The notes under the pieces: model-generated
What the model saw: only the letters and a program-made list of their open reading frames with translations
Database searches by the model: none
What the model was told of the DNA's origin: nothing
In this document: positions 1 through 11,427 of the stretch, piece after piece
Layout of the letters: the number at the start of each line of letters is the position of its first letter
Position numbering within the stretch: the stretch's first letter is position 1
Source of the DNA: Punica granatum
Taxonomy: Eukaryota; Streptophyta; Magnoliopsida; Myrtales; Lythraceae
Length of the DNA stretch: 64,000 bases
Direction: 5' to 3'
NCBI RefSeq assembly: GCF_007655135.1
Contig: NC_045134.1
Location: 1 to 64,000, forward strand
Position numbers and translations under genes: made by a program

Positions 1-626
1 CTCCTGAAGAGGGAGCTGAAGCACAAGATCTTGGAGGCTTGCATGTTCCGAGTGGGCCAATCACACGGGCGAAGGCCAAAAAAAATCCAACAAGCTATGG
101 AGAGCTGCTGATGGGCTTTTTGGGCCAAGAGGAGTCTAATTCAATTGGGTCTCCAAAGGCCTTTATTCACTGACTTGCCATGAGATGCTGAAGATGGAAT
201 ATAAAAGACTGCCAACTATTCTAGATAGCCTTTATTTAGTTTCCTTGTTATTTCTGGCTTTAGGAAACTAAGGATATCCAGTTGCCTAGTTTGTTAGTTT
301 CAGTTTCTCCTAGCTTTATAAAGGAGGCTGAGTAGCGATCAGGCAAGACTATTCTGGTATTTTGGTGAGATTTTTTCTCCTTTGTTCTTCATTGAACTCC
401 TTCGAACGAACAAGTGTGACAGCTTGTGATTGTTCGGTACACTTTGATATTATTGGTTCTTGTTTCTTCATAAACAACGGGTCAATAATCCTTGTCTTGA
501 TATTGTTGGTTCTTGTTTCTCTATAAACAACGGGTCAATAATCCTCTTATCTAAATATGTGTTTGGCGATCGGAATCGATTCAAGTTGGTCGTCGGGTTT
601 CACAATCCTTCGTGAGGTCCGCATCA
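1..626 (+). repeat. 5' LTR of family B (left end outside window)
   Basis: It matches 6011-6645 throughout, with scattered substitutions and 1-2 base indels. It ends in gtccgcatca, directly before the primer-binding site. Two imperfect direct repeats of about 54 bp (about 444-545) each contain a possible hairpin, TTGTTT...AAACAA, followed by CGGGTCAATAATCC. The first 200 bases encode a copy of the polyprotein C-terminal tail. Confidence 0.92.
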
Positions 627-629
627 TTT

Positions 630-641
630 TGGTATCAAAGC
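630..641 (+). other. Primer-binding site of family B (tRNA-Met type), mutated
   Basis: TGGTATCAAAGC lies three bases after the LTR end. It differs by G to A from the TGGTATCAGAGC found in families A, C and D, which is complementary to the 3' end of initiator tRNA-Met. Confidence 0.85.
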
Positions 642-1319
642 ATCGGCTCCAAATCAGGTTATCCTATCCTTTACGTTTCAATTCGTTGAATTTCATTCCA
701 TCTAGCTTGTTCGTTCTGGATTGATTAGTAGCAAAAAAAAAAAGCAAAAAAAAAGGAGCGCCAAAAAAAAATTTCGGCCAAAAAAAATAGAGCTGAAAAA
801 AAAAAGATAGAAAGAAAAGAAAGAAGCCGTCGGTTGTGATTTGATCTGGATTCCTTGCATCAGATCATTCTAAGTTGCTATTTACCTTGGTTGATCCGCG
901 TTGATTTGCTCCCATAATACCCAATACTGATCTTCCATATTCCCTTCCCTATATCATCTCCATATCTTTCATCCATATATTACTCTGATATTCCTTTCTT
1001 CATCCCAAAATCTTTCCTTGGTTAACTTTCCTTTAACCATTTATTTCCCTGTTAGTTTGTGTCCAAGTTAGGGCCAATATATTAATGCTGTTTTGATTAT
1101 TATGAGCTAGTTACCTTTGATTGTGAGTTGCTGAGTTCTTTAAAGAACTTTGAGGAGGAAATTAGAGTGGAAAGAGGCAAGAGTGGTGAGCATATCAGAG
1201 GGAAAAAGCCATTGAACTGAGCGAAACACGAGGTTGGAGTGACGATATAATTGAGGGCAAACACGTGAGCGAGTGGTGATGAGGTGGTCCTAACACCAAT
1301 TTTCTTTCATAGTGCAAAC
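642..1319 (+). other. Untranslated leader of family B, with A-rich tract
   Basis: There is no credible gene here. At 733-815 several runs of 8-11 A are separated by short GC-containing spacers (gcgcc, ttcggcc, tagagctg). The same layout occurs between primer-binding site and gag in families C and D. The rest is AT-rich and unremarkable up to the gag ATG at 1320. Confidence 0.75.
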
Positions 1320-2640
1320 ATGAGCTTCGCAGGAAAAGGCAATGAATCTACAACCGGGATGGAAGTAATGCCGGCCAGCAAGATGTTGCTTTTACTTTGA
1401 AAGCCATTGGCAGAACAATTCGAGAGATTGAAGTTGTTTTTGGAGATTTCCGTGATAGAATGGACCGGCAAGATCAACGAATTGATCAAATGCAAAGGGA
1501 GCAAACCAGGCAGCATGTGCAAGTTCCCAATGCAAGGAGACTAATCTGCCAGCCAGCCAATCCTCACGATGAAGAAGATGAAGATTATGAGGAAGATGAT
1601 GAATTGCATCCGTGGGAAGTGTGAGGAGAGCCAGAGGAGTTAGGAATGAGGGGCGAAGACATGTAGGCGAGATCAACAATTGGAGATGGAGTAAAAGGAA
1701 TATTGGGAGTATTAAAATGACGATACCACCTTTTCAAGGGAGGAATGACCCTGACGCTTTTATCGAATGGGAAGAGGAAGGTGGAGCTTGTATTTGATTG
1801 CCACAATTACTCGGAAGAGAAGAAAGTGAAGCTTGCAGCGGTGGAATTCACTGATTATGCCATCGTTTGGTAGGACAAATTGTTAAGGAGAGAAGAAGGA
1901 ACCATGAAAGACCTATTGAGACTTGGAGGAGATGAAGACTGTCATGCGGAGGCGATTTGTGCCCTCGTATTACTATCCGGACTTGCATTTAAAATTACAA
2001 AGTCTAAGGCAAGGGACGAGGAGCGTGGAAGACTACCACAAAGAGATGGAAATAGCTCTGATTCGGGCAAACATTGAAGAAGATGAAGAGGCAACTATGG
2101 CCAGGTTTTTATGTGGTTTGAACCGAGAAATTGCTAATGTGGTGGAGTTGCAACATTATGTGGAGATAGAAGAGATGGTTAGCATGCCACGAAAGTAGAA
2201 CGGCAACTCAAGAGAGGGAGACCAGCCAAGCATGAGGGTGGTTCTTATTCGGGATCTTCAATTGGAAGTCAAATGGGGTGCCAGCTCAAGACCATCAGAG
2301 AAACCTAAATCGAATGCTGAAAGGAGCATGAGCAAGAGCCAAGGGACAACAAGGAGAGAGGTAACTCTACATCCCAACCTCAAAAGAATAGAGATATCAA
2401 ATGTTTCGGTGTTTGGGGTCTGGGCATATTGCTTCTCAATGTCCAAATAAAAGGGCAATGATCATGCTGGATAGTGGGGAAATTGAAACTGAAGAGGAGG
2501 AAAGTGATTCAATGCCAACACAAGATTATTCTAGTGTGATTATGAATATGCTGCTGCGGGGAATGCCTTAGTAATCATGCGAGCACTGAATGTACAAATT
2601 AAGGAAGAAGAGAGAGATGATGTGCAAAGGGAAAAATATT
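1320..2640 (+). pseudogene. Broken gag of family B (capsid and zinc knuckle)
   Basis: The start is the ATG at 1320, at the position equivalent to the gag ATG of families C and D. Recognisable gag pieces lie in different frames. A helix-rich, Arg/Gln-rich N-terminal part is at 1397-1624. The conserved NIGSIKMTIPPFQG segment before the capsid is near 1700-1740. Capsid with [13 protein letters not shown] and [20 protein letters not shown] is at 1923-2198. A frameshifted CCHC knuckle remnant is near 2400-2450 (the family D equivalent is [14 protein letters not shown]). At least four frame changes separate these parts, so no complete Gag can be made. Gag would normally assemble the cytoplasmic virus-like particle that packages element RNA. 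Confidence 0.8.
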
Positions 2641-2656
2641 CCACACTAGATGCCAA

Positions 2657-4446
2657 GTGAAGGATCGGGTATTAGTTTTGATCATTGATTGGGGTAGCTG
2701 TGTGAATGTGGCTAGTAAGTTACTTGTTGATAAGTTGGGATTGCGTACGTTGAAGCATCCTAGGCCATATAAGCTGCAATGGTTGAATGAAAGTGGAGAA
2801 GTGAAGGTGAACAAGCAAGTTCTGGTTTCCTTTACAATTGGGAGATACAACGACAAAGTTCTTTGTGATGTAGTGCCCATGCATGCTAGTCATATGTTGC
2901 TTGGGAGGCCATGGCAGTTCGATAGACAGGCAATACATGATGGATATAAGAATCGATACTCTTTTGTCAAGGATGGTAGAAAGGTGACACTTGTTCCATT
3001 AACACCTTATCAGGTGTATGAGGATCAACTCCGAATCAAGAGATCAATTTGTGAGAAAAGTGGGGTAGAAGATGAGATTGAAAGAAAAAAAGAGAGTGAG
3101 CAAGTGAGAGAGGAAATTGGTAAGACTAGAGAGGAAGAAATTCGGGATTGTAAAAAGAAAGAGAGTTTAGCTATAGATGAGAGGAAAGAGTTAGTTGAGA
3201 GAAAAGAGAAAAAAATGAGTTTCTATGCAAAAGAAAGAGAGATCAAGAGTGCATTCAAAGCTAATCGCCCAATGATCTTATTTGTTTACAAGGAGGCTTA
3301 TTTCTCTGACCTTAATTCTTCTTTGCCAAGTTGTGTTACCTCTCTTTTGCAGGAGTTTGGGGATGTCTTTCCCATGGAGTTACCCAATCGTTTGCCACCA
3401 ATAAGGGGAATAGAGCATCAAATCGACTTTGTGCCAGGAGCCGCAATTCTGAACCGGCCAGCATATCGAAGTAATCCGGAGGAGACAAAGGAACTTCAAA
3501 GGCAAGTGGACGAGCTTTTAGCTAAAGGGCATGTACGTGAGAGCATGAGTCCTTGTGCGGTCCCGGTGTTGCTGGTGCCAAAGAAAGATGGTACTTGGCG
3601 AATGTGTGTTGATTGCCGCGCTGTAAACAAAATCACGGTAAAGTATCGACATCCCATTCCTCGATTAGATGACATGCTGGATGAATTGCATGGTTCCACG
3701 TTATTTACAAAAATAGACTTGAAAAGCGGATACCATCAAATTCGGATGAAAGAGGGTGATGAGTGGAAAACGGCTTTCAAAACAAAACATGGCTTGTATG
3801 AGTGGTTAGTTATGCCATTCGGGTTAACTAATGCGCCTAGTACTTTCATGAGGCTCATGAATCATGTTTTGCGTGCTTTCATTGGAAATTCGTGGTTGTA
3901 TATTTTGATGATATCTTGGTGTATAGTAAGAGCTTGAAGGATCATATTCATCATTTGCGATGCGTGCTTCAGGCATTGAGACATGAAGAATTATATGCTA
4001 ACCTGAAGAAATGTACATTTTGCATGGATCGAGTTGTGTTTTTGGGATTTGTTGTTAGTTCCAAGGGTATTCAGGTTGATGAGGAAAAGGTGAAAGCAAT
4101 TAAGGATTGGCCGACGCCGAAATCCGTAACCGAGGTAAGAAGTTTTCATGGTCTAGCTAGTTTTTATAGGCGATTTGTGCGGGATTTTAGTACTTTGGCT
4201 GCTCCATTGACGGAAGTGGTTAAGAAAGATATAGGTTTCAAATGGGGAGTAGAGCAAGAGCAAGCATTTAATTTGATTAAGGAAAGGCTTTGTTCTGCAC
4301 CTTTATTGGTTTTACCTAATTTTTCGAAAACTTTCGAGATTGAATGTGATGCTTCCGGGATTGGTATAGGTGCTGTTTTGATGCAGGAAAAACGGCCGCC
4401 TTCTTTAGTGAGAAACTAAGTGGAGCCGCTTTGAATTATTCTACAT
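2657..4446 (+). pseudogene. Broken protease-RT region of family B
   Basis: An open frame from 2657 to 3937 holds the aspartic protease ([13 protein letters not shown]; families C and D have DGGS, so the second residue of the active-site triad has changed to W) and most of RT, including [19 protein letters not shown] and [13 protein letters not shown]. Near 3885 a single base is missing from an A run, which shifts the frame just before the catalytic motif. RT then continues in another frame at 3892-4419 with [11 protein letters not shown], the thumb and the start of RNase H ([10 protein letters not shown]). A further small deletion near 4395 shifts the frame again. In a working element this part would release the mature proteins and copy RNA to DNA. 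Here it is dead. Confidence 0.88.
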
Positions 4447-6213
4447 ATGACAAGGAACTCTATGCTTTGCCGCGCTTTAGAGACATGGCAGCACTACTTG
4501 TGGTCGAAGGAATTTGTCATACACACGGACCACGAATCATTGAAGCATTTGAAAGGGCAAAACAAGCTGAATCGGAGACATGCCAAATGGGTCGAATTCA
4601 TAGAGATGTTTCCCTACGTGATTCAGTACAAGCAAGGAAAGGAAAACGTGGTAGTTGATGCATTATCACGGAGGTATGTACTTATCTCTACTCTAAATGC
4701 TAAATTTCTTGGGTTTGAACATCTTAAGGAGTTGTACATGCAAGATTCTGACTTTGGTGCTATATATAGTGCATGTGAAAAGGTTGCATTTGGTAAGTTC
4801 TATAAGCATGACGAATTCTTATTTATGGAGAATAAGCTCTGCATTCCTAATTCTTCTATGCGTGAATTACTTGTGCTTGAGTCGCATGAGGGAGGTCTTA
4901 TGGGTCATTTCGGGGTGGTTAAGACTTTGGATATTTTGAGAGAACATTTCTTTTGGCCGCATATGAAGAGAGATGTGGAGAGAATTTGCTCTAAATGTAT
5001 TACTTGTAAGAAGGCGAAATCAACAGTCAAACCCCATGGAATGTATATGCCTTTACCTGTTCCTAATGAGCCTTGGACTGATATATCCATGGATTTTATC
5101 CTAGGATTGCCTAGGTCTAATAAAGGACGAGATTCCATTTTCGTAGTTGTTGATCGATTTTCTAAGATGGCTCATTTTATTCCATGTTGCAAAACTGATG
5201 ATGCCACACATATTGCTGATTTATTCTTTAGGGAGGTAGTGCGATTGCATGGGATACCTAAGACCATAGTTAGTGATCGGGATGCTAAGTTCTTGAGTCA
5301 TTTTTGGCGCGTCCTGTGGGGAAAGTTAGGAACTAAATTGTTATTTTCAACTACTTGTCATCCCCAAACGGATGGGCAAACCGAGGTGGTTAATAGGACA
5401 TTGTCCACTCTTCTTCGTACAGTCATAAAAAGGAATTTGAAATCTTGGGAAGATTGCATACCGTTTATTGAGTTTGCTTATAATCGTACAGTACACTCTT
5501 CTACTAACTTCTCACCATTTCAAATTGTGTATGGTTTTAATCCATTAACACCTTTGAATCTAATCCCTTTGCCTATAAGTGAGATTTCTAGTCTTGACGG
5601 GAAGAAAAAGGCAGATATGGTGAAAAAGATTCATGAAGAAGCGAGGCAACATATCTTGAAGAAAAATAAACAATATGCTGAACGAGCCAACAAGGGACGG
5701 AAGAAAGTGATTTTTGAACAAGGAGATTGGGTGTGGGTTCATATGAGGAAGGAAAGATTTCCAAACCAACGGAAATCCAAATTGAGTCCACGAGGAATTG
5801 GACCATTCCAAGTCGTAGCCAAGATAAATGATAATGCCTACAAAATAGATTTACCAGGTAAGTATAATGTTAGCCCAACTTTTAATGTTTCTGATCTTTC
5901 TCCGATTGATGAAGGTTTCGATTCGAGGACGAATCCTTTTGAAGAGCGGGAGAATGATGAGGATCATGGGCATGACAATGAGGCAGATGCACATGAGCTT
6001 GGAAGTCGGACTCCTGAAGAGGGAGCTGAAGCACAAGATCTTGGAGGCTTGCATTTTCCGAGTGGGCCAATCACACGGGCGAAGGCCAAACAAATCCAAC
6101 AAGCTATGGAGAGCTTGCTGATGGGCTTTTTGGGCCAAGAGGAGTCTAATTCAATTGGGTCTCCAAAGGCCTTTATTCACTTGACTTGCCATGAGATGCT
6201 GAAGATGGAATAA
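4447..6213 (+). pseudogene. RNase H end, integrase and LTR-encoded tail of family B
   Basis: This is a continuous 588-codon frame but only the 3' part of a polyprotein, because the frame is broken upstream. It begins in RNase H ([10 protein letters not shown], later VVVDALSRR). The integrase follows: an HHCC zinc-binding region (LESHEGG ... CSKCITC), a DDE core with Asp in [10 protein letters not shown], Asp in IVSDRDAKF and Glu in GQTEVVNRT, then the GPF module ([19 protein letters not shown]). There is no canonical chromodomain. The last 86 codons lie inside the 3' LTR and include [13 protein letters not shown]. The frame is intact despite the age of the element, but no start codon or upstream frame would express it normally. 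Confidence 0.85.
5941..5954 (+). other. Polypurine tract of family B
   Basis: The purine run gaagagcgggagaa directly precedes the LTR start TGATGAGG. It is the expected primer site for plus-strand DNA synthesis. Confidence 0.8.
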
Positions 6214-6645
6214 AATACTGCCAACTATTCTAAATAGCCTTTATTTAGTTTCCTCTGTTATTTCAGGCTTTGGGAAACTAGGGATATTCCAGTTGCCTAG
6301 TTTGTTAATTTCCAGTTTCTCCTAAGCTTATATAAAGGAGGCTGAGTAGCTAACCAGGGCAGACTATTCTGGTATTTTGGTGAGATTTTTTTCTCCTTTG
6401 TTCTTCATTGAACTCCTTCGAACGAACAAGTGTGACAGCTTGTGATTGTTCGGTACACTTTGATATTATTGGTTCTTGTTTCTTCATAAACAACGGGTCA
6501 ATAATCCTTGTCTTGATATTGTTGGTTCTTGTTTCTCTATAAACAACGGGTCAATAATCCTCTTTATCTAAATCTGAGTTTGGCGATCTGGGAATCGATT
6601 CAAGTTGGTCGTCGGGTTTCACAATCCTTCGTGAGGTCCGCATCA
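5955..6645 (+). repeat. 3' LTR of family B, 691 bp
   Basis: It runs from TGATGAGG to CCGCATCA (5-bp inverted termini TGATG/CATCA). It follows the polypurine tract and is followed by ttcgt (6646-6650), the likely right target-site duplication; the left copy would be outside the window. The first 86 codons' worth of sequence continue the polyprotein frame to the stop at 6211-6213. Confidence 0.92.
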
Positions 6646-7412
6646 TTCGTGATACTCACCGATCATGAGTCCTTGAAACACTTGAAGGGCTAGCACAAAC
6701 TAAACAAAAGACATGCCCGATGGGTGGAGTTCATTGAGACGTTTCCATACGTCATTCGGTATAAGCAAGGTAAGGAGAATGTGGTCGCCGATGCACTTTC
6801 TCGCAGGTATGCATTACTCTCTACACTTGATGCAAAATGCTTGGTTTTGAGCACATTAAAAATTTATATGCTGATGACCATGAATTTTGTGAGGAATATC
6901 GAGCTTGTGAGAAAATTCCTTGTGGTAAGTTCTTTAGGCATGATGACTTTCTGTTTCGAGAGAATAAGTTATGCGTGCCAAATTGTTCCTTGAGAGAGTT
7001 ATTAGTGCAGGAATCACATGGTGGGGGATTAATGGGACATTTTGGAGTAGCAAAGACTTTAGCTATTTTGCAAGAACACTTCTATTGGCTACATATGAAA
7101 AGAGATGTTGAGAGAATTTGTGGTAGATGCATTACGTGTAGGCAAGCTAAATCCAGAGTGCAGCCTAACGGTTTGTATACTCCTTTACCAATTCCTAGTG
7201 AGCCTTGGATTGATATTTCAATGGACTTTGTGTTAGGATTACCTAGGACTAAACGTGGGAGAGATTCAATTTTTGTGGTTGTGGATAGATTTTCTAAGAT
7301 GGCACACTTTATTCCATGTCACAAAACGGATGATGCCTCGCATGTTGCTGATTTGTTCTTTAGGGAGATTGTGAGGTTACATGGCATGCCTAGAACAATT
7401 GTTTCGGATAGA
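6646..7412 (+). pseudogene. Family C fragment: RNase H to integrase core, truncated
   Basis: It is highly similar to C1 at about 22110-22877. It covers the end of RNase H (TDHES, then VVADALSRR), the integrase zinc-binding region (ESHGGG ... CGRCITC) and the first Asp of the DDE core ([12 protein letters not shown]). It carries a TAG stop near 6691 and a 1-base deletion near 6838. The left side is interrupted by the family B insertion. The right side ends abruptly at the second DDE Asp (IVSDR), where it is fused to family A integrase with 3 bp (aga) shared at the join. Confidence 0.88.
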
Positions 7413-8720
7413 TTCTTGCACAGGCTCATAGCTCACCTTATGCAATGCACCCCGGAAGCACTAAGATGTATTATAATTTGAAGAGAAGCTATTGGTGGTA
7501 TAACATGAAAAAGGAGATAGCTGAATTTGTTGCCAAGTGTCTAGTATGTTAACAGGTTAAAGCAGAGCATCAACACCCATCCGGGTTATTACAACCTCTT
7601 CCGATACCTGAATGGAAATGGGAAAAGATCACCATGGATTTTGTCTCGGGACTTCCACGAACACGAAGAGGGCATGATTCTATATGGGTGATAATTGATA
7701 GGCTGACTAAATCCGCTCACTTCCTACCAGCTAAAACGACATTCGGTGCAGATCAGTTGGCACAATTGTTCATTAAGGAGATTGTGAGGTTGCACGGTGT
7801 GCCGGCATCCATAGTATCAGACAGAGGTTCCTATTTTACTTCCAAGTACTGGAATAGTTTTGTTACGGCTCTAGGCACAAAGTTGAATTTGACCACCGCT
7901 TTTCATCCTGAATCAGACGAGCAAAGCGAAAGGACCATTCAAACATTGGAGGAAATGTTAAGAGCGTGTGTTATAGAATTTCAAGGCAGCTGGGATGACT
8001 ACCTTCCTTTGATGGAATTCGCGTATAATAACAGTTATCAATCTAGTATTGGAATGGCACCATATGAGTCGCTTTATGGTCGGGTTTGTCGAACACCATT
8101 GTGTTGGAACGAAGTTGGAGAGAGGAAATTAACTGGACCGGAAATAGTCGACCTAACAGCTGAAAAGGTCAAGATTATCAGAGAGAGATTAAAGACCGCT
8201 CAAGGGCGACAAAAGAATTATGCCGATAAACGAAGAAAGGACCTCGAGTTTCAGCAAGGGGATCGAGTTTTCTTAAAGGTATCACCGTGGAAGGGTATTA
8301 TGAGATTTGGCAAGAAAGGGAAGCTTAGTCCCAGATATATCGGGCCATACGAGGTTCTCGAGCGCATTGGGAAGGTGGCATACCGGTTGGCTCTACCTCC
8401 TGAACTATCCCGTATTCATAACGTGTTTCATGTGTCAATGTTGCGTAAGTATATACCAGACCCATCCCATGTTCTGAGTTATCAACCGGTGGAGCTAAAT
8501 GAAGACTTGACATATGAGGAAGAGCCAGTGGATATTTTAGATAGAAAGGAGCAGGTCCTTCGAACCAAGAGAATTCCATTAGTAAAGGTGTTGTGGAAGA
8601 GTCATTCGATAGAAGAAGCCACTCGGGAACCCGAGGATTCTATGAGAGTCAACTATCCATACCTTTTCCCGATATCAGGTAAATAATTTCGGGGACGAAA
8701 TTTTCATTAGTGGGGGAGAT
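7413..8720 (+). pseudogene. Family A unit A1: integrase 3' part and chromodomain
   Basis: It starts in the HHCC region of family A integrase (equivalent to about 14968 in A2) immediately after the fusion with family C. It contains the TAA after KCLVC found in every family A unit. It is then open from 7634 to 8686: DDE core (MDFVSGLPRTRRG, IVSDRGSYFTSKYW, ESDEQSERT, where other copies have ESDGQSERT), the GPY module (RYIGPYEVLERIGKVAYRL) and a chromodomain-like end (EATREPEDSMRVNYPYLF). The C-terminal chromodomain and the 2.5-kb LTR place family A in the Tekay/Del clade. The polypurine tract agtgggggagat is at 8709-8720. Confidence 0.9.
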
Positions 8721-10612
8721 TGTGAGGCTAGTGTCCACCAAACATGCATATATGCTCATATACATATCCATATGCACATGCATGGTTACATAACATACAT
8801 GTATATAATATACCCTTATTTTTTTTGGCTGGATCTTTAAATGTATTTAATATACCACAACTTGTGGCTGGATCATTATCTATACGAAAGAAAAAAATAA
8901 TAATAATAATAACGAAAAAGGTGAGAAATCAGATAGTGATGAGTGTGGAATGGGCCAAGTGGCCTCCTTTTCAGCAGCCAATTTATTTCCACCGCCTTTG
9001 ACCATCTTTGACCACTTTCTTTTTCTGCTTTTCTTCCTTATTTAAACCACACTTCTCCTTGCTCTATCCCTAGCCCAAGAAAAACGAAAATGAACCAGAA
9101 GAGAGAGAGAGAGAGGAGTTAGCTGAGTTGAGAAAAATCCTTGGAGAAGAAGACTAAGTTTGGAGTATTGATTAGTAAGTTGATTATCTATGATTTAAAC
9201 ATCTATATTCACTATGTTGTATATAGTTGTGGCTCTTCTTGCATCCATTTCAGTTAGGTTAGATTGAGAATTTTAGTTGTTGAGATTGGTAGCTCTCCTA
9301 AATGATATAAGTTGAGTTGGATATATGTTTGGAGTTAGTCTTATGTTGTTTTGGGATGAGTTTGGTCACTTATATGGGTTGAAAAATTCGGTTGTGGGGC
9401 AGGGGGCAAAACCTTTGGTTAAATTGGTGGGTTTCTAAGGCACATAGCTATGCCCTTCTGAAAGTATATATACACATATATAGATGTAGACAAGCGTGTG
9501 TGCATAGGTATATATATGCATACATTTTACTCTGTGAGCTGACCATGGACTAGAGAAGGGAACTGAATTGAAAATTTATCATGCATTATAATGATATCAT
9601 GTGATGGATTGATTGAATAAGCTCTTATTTATTTGTATTTCGGAACAAAAGAAGTACTTAGAATTCCTTGCACTCTTCCTGAATTTGGCTGATCAAATTG
9701 GTCATCCATTTGATATATATTGTGATGAATCCTAAGTTGATATAATTTGAGAGATACATGTGTATAACATTTTGCATTGTTCTCTATTTAAAGAGTTAGG
9801 TAGAAATCAAAAGAGATAGGGAAGAAGCATTTGTAAATTATAAACATCTTATATTATAGCTACATTCAGGAAATAGCACAGGAGGTGAATTGCTGCATAT
9901 TTTCACCCTCATCTAGTATATTATCTAACCTTTTTGCTTGAACTGGATAGGGGCTGGGGAGACTGAGACTATACCTCCGGAAGGCTCGATTCATTAAGTG
10001 GTCATTTCAGGGGTGTTTGGGAGTACTTTCTTCCATCGTAAAATAATAATAAATATATATATATATATATATGTGTATGGTTATAGAAGTGATGGTGGCC
10101 GAATGATTGCGGAACATAGTTGATGTGTATGCTTAGTATGCTTGTGATGGTTGCCCTATAGCCATGGGATCGCTGGACCCGGCGGATTATAAAAGGGGTC
10201 TGATCGGCCGCCGAACCCGGCGGAATATAAATAGGGGCTTGATCGGCCGCTGGACCCGGCGGAATATAAATAGGGACGTGATCGGCCGCTGGACCCGGCG
10301 GAATACAAATGGGGGCCTAATCGGCCGCTGGACCCGGCGGAATATAAGTAGGGGCATGATCCGCCGCTGGACCGGCGGAATATAAATGAAGGTCAACTCT
10401 TACCGCCAGAGGTTAATGGGCGGCCCCCGCTCATGAGACATGGATATTGGGAGTTGAGGATGATATGAATGAGGTGTGCGGGGTCACGGTACCGTCATAA
10501 CTCTGTTGCGAGGAAATGCAACCCTATGGCTATATTACTGTTGTTTGGATTTGGTTGCCCTATGAGTTGTGTGAAAGGATGATCTTGGTATTGGATGCTA
10601 TATCACGGTGAA

Positions 10613-10649
<37 letters not shown>

Positions 10650-11273
10650 ATTGATTGTCGTGAATTGTGATGTAACATATTAGCTCATTTTACCTTGGAA
10701 TATAGTACTCACTGAGTTGCACTCACCCCCTGCATACATTTTTCCAGATGAGCTAGGAGCTAGACTAGCCGCACAGGAGGGCTTTGGATAACGGGGATCA
10801 GCGCAAAGGATTTTGGCAAGTAGGCCCACCCATAGTATAGGTAGTAAGTGTTCGTAAATGTTACAATCCTGTTACGACCTGAAACTTTTGTTAGTTGGTT
10901 TAGTGGTATGGTTGTAGCTGAACACACTATGGAGAGCATATATGTACATTAGAATCCGTTAGACTCATTATATATTCACGTAGAGTGCCGAGTTAGTTTA
11001 AAGGCTGGATGTGTTGTAGAAGCATGCTATATATATATATATGAAAGCTTTTCGTTCAGTCTGTGTTACAAGATGGTTGCAACTGAGAAATATTTGAGAG
11101 TTTTATGCATATATCTGAATTAGTTGGGTCATTATATGTTTATATAGAGCTTGTTCGGGTGGTTTAATGTGTTGAGAATTAGGGAAATAGATTATACGTA
11201 TATGAGTTGCGTATATGATAATGGATATTAAGGAATAGAGGGGAAACTCTGCTATAAGTTTCGGGTCGTGACA
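8721..11273 (+). repeat. Family A LTR1, 2553 bp, shared between A1 and A2
   Basis: It begins TGTGAGGCTAG after the polypurine tract of A1 and ends GGTCGTGACA before the primer-binding site of A2, so one LTR serves as the 3' LTR of A1 and the 5' LTR of A2. It contains (TA)n runs near 10051-10072, 10617-10644 and 11031-11042, a block of 39-bp repeats, and no credible gene. It is AT-rich apart from the repeat block. Confidence 0.93.
10171..10390 (+). repeat. 39-bp GC-rich tandem repeats in LTR1 (about 5.6 units)
   Basis: Each unit reads approximately cgctggacccggcggaatat followed by aaataggggcttgatcggc. The units carry CGGCCG and a TATA-like AATATAAATAGGG. The first unit (ggattataaaagggg) and the last (lacking one C in the ggaccc run) diverge. 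The block is a GC-rich island in an AT-rich LTR and may hold several core promoters. The period is divisible by three, so both strands stay open without coding for anything recognisable. Confidence 0.9.
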
Positions 11274-11277
11274 TTTT

Positions 11278-11295
11278 TGGTATCAGAGCCTAGGT
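11278..11295 (+). other. Primer-binding site of A2 (initiator tRNA-Met)
   Basis: TGGTATCAGAGCCTAGGT starts four bases after the LTR end. It matches the complement of the plant initiator tRNA-Met 3' end for at least 13 bases. Equivalent sites are at 30553, 50714 and 58269. Confidence 0.9.
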
Positions 11296-11427
11296 TATAG
11301 GATTCTGTAGACGTAGTGCGCCTGATCCCCGCTCTTTTTGATTAGTTGCGGCCCCAAGACGGGATATACCTTATCATTGTGTTGTTAAATGCTTGGTTAA
11401 CTTGTGTTCTGTTTAGGAAAATTTGTA

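Larger units (their letters stand above)
1..6645 (+). mobile_element. Family B: CRM-like Ty3/gypsy LTR retrotransposon, decayed, cut by the window start
   Basis: The element has a 5' LTR lacking its first 56 or so bases (outside the window), a tRNA-Met primer-binding site, an A-rich leader, broken gag, broken pol, a polypurine tract and a 691-bp 3' LTR. It lies in a family C element: the bases after its 3' LTR (6646-6650, ttcgt, then gatactcacc) continue the family C RNase H sequence seen in copy C1. The LTRs differ by roughly a dozen substitutions and many small indels, so it is older than C1 or D. It cannot be autonomous, because gag and RT are frameshifted several times. The CRM-like assignment rests on the polyprotein tail being encoded in the LTR and on integrase and RT similarity to families C and D. 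Confidence 0.88.

Noticed and set aside
8325..8579. Minus-strand 84-codon frame repeated in each family A unit
   Set aside because: It is antisense to the integrase C-terminus, with no domain and no independent context.
10164..10385. Open frame with 13-residue repeats (GLIGRWTRRNINR) over the LTR repeat block, also open on the minus strand
   Set aside because: The 39-bp period is divisible by three, so openness on both strands is automatic. The block lies in an LTR with no recognisable domain.
10171..10390. CRISPR-like array
   Set aside because: The repeats are direct and contiguous with no variable spacers, and the context is a plant LTR.
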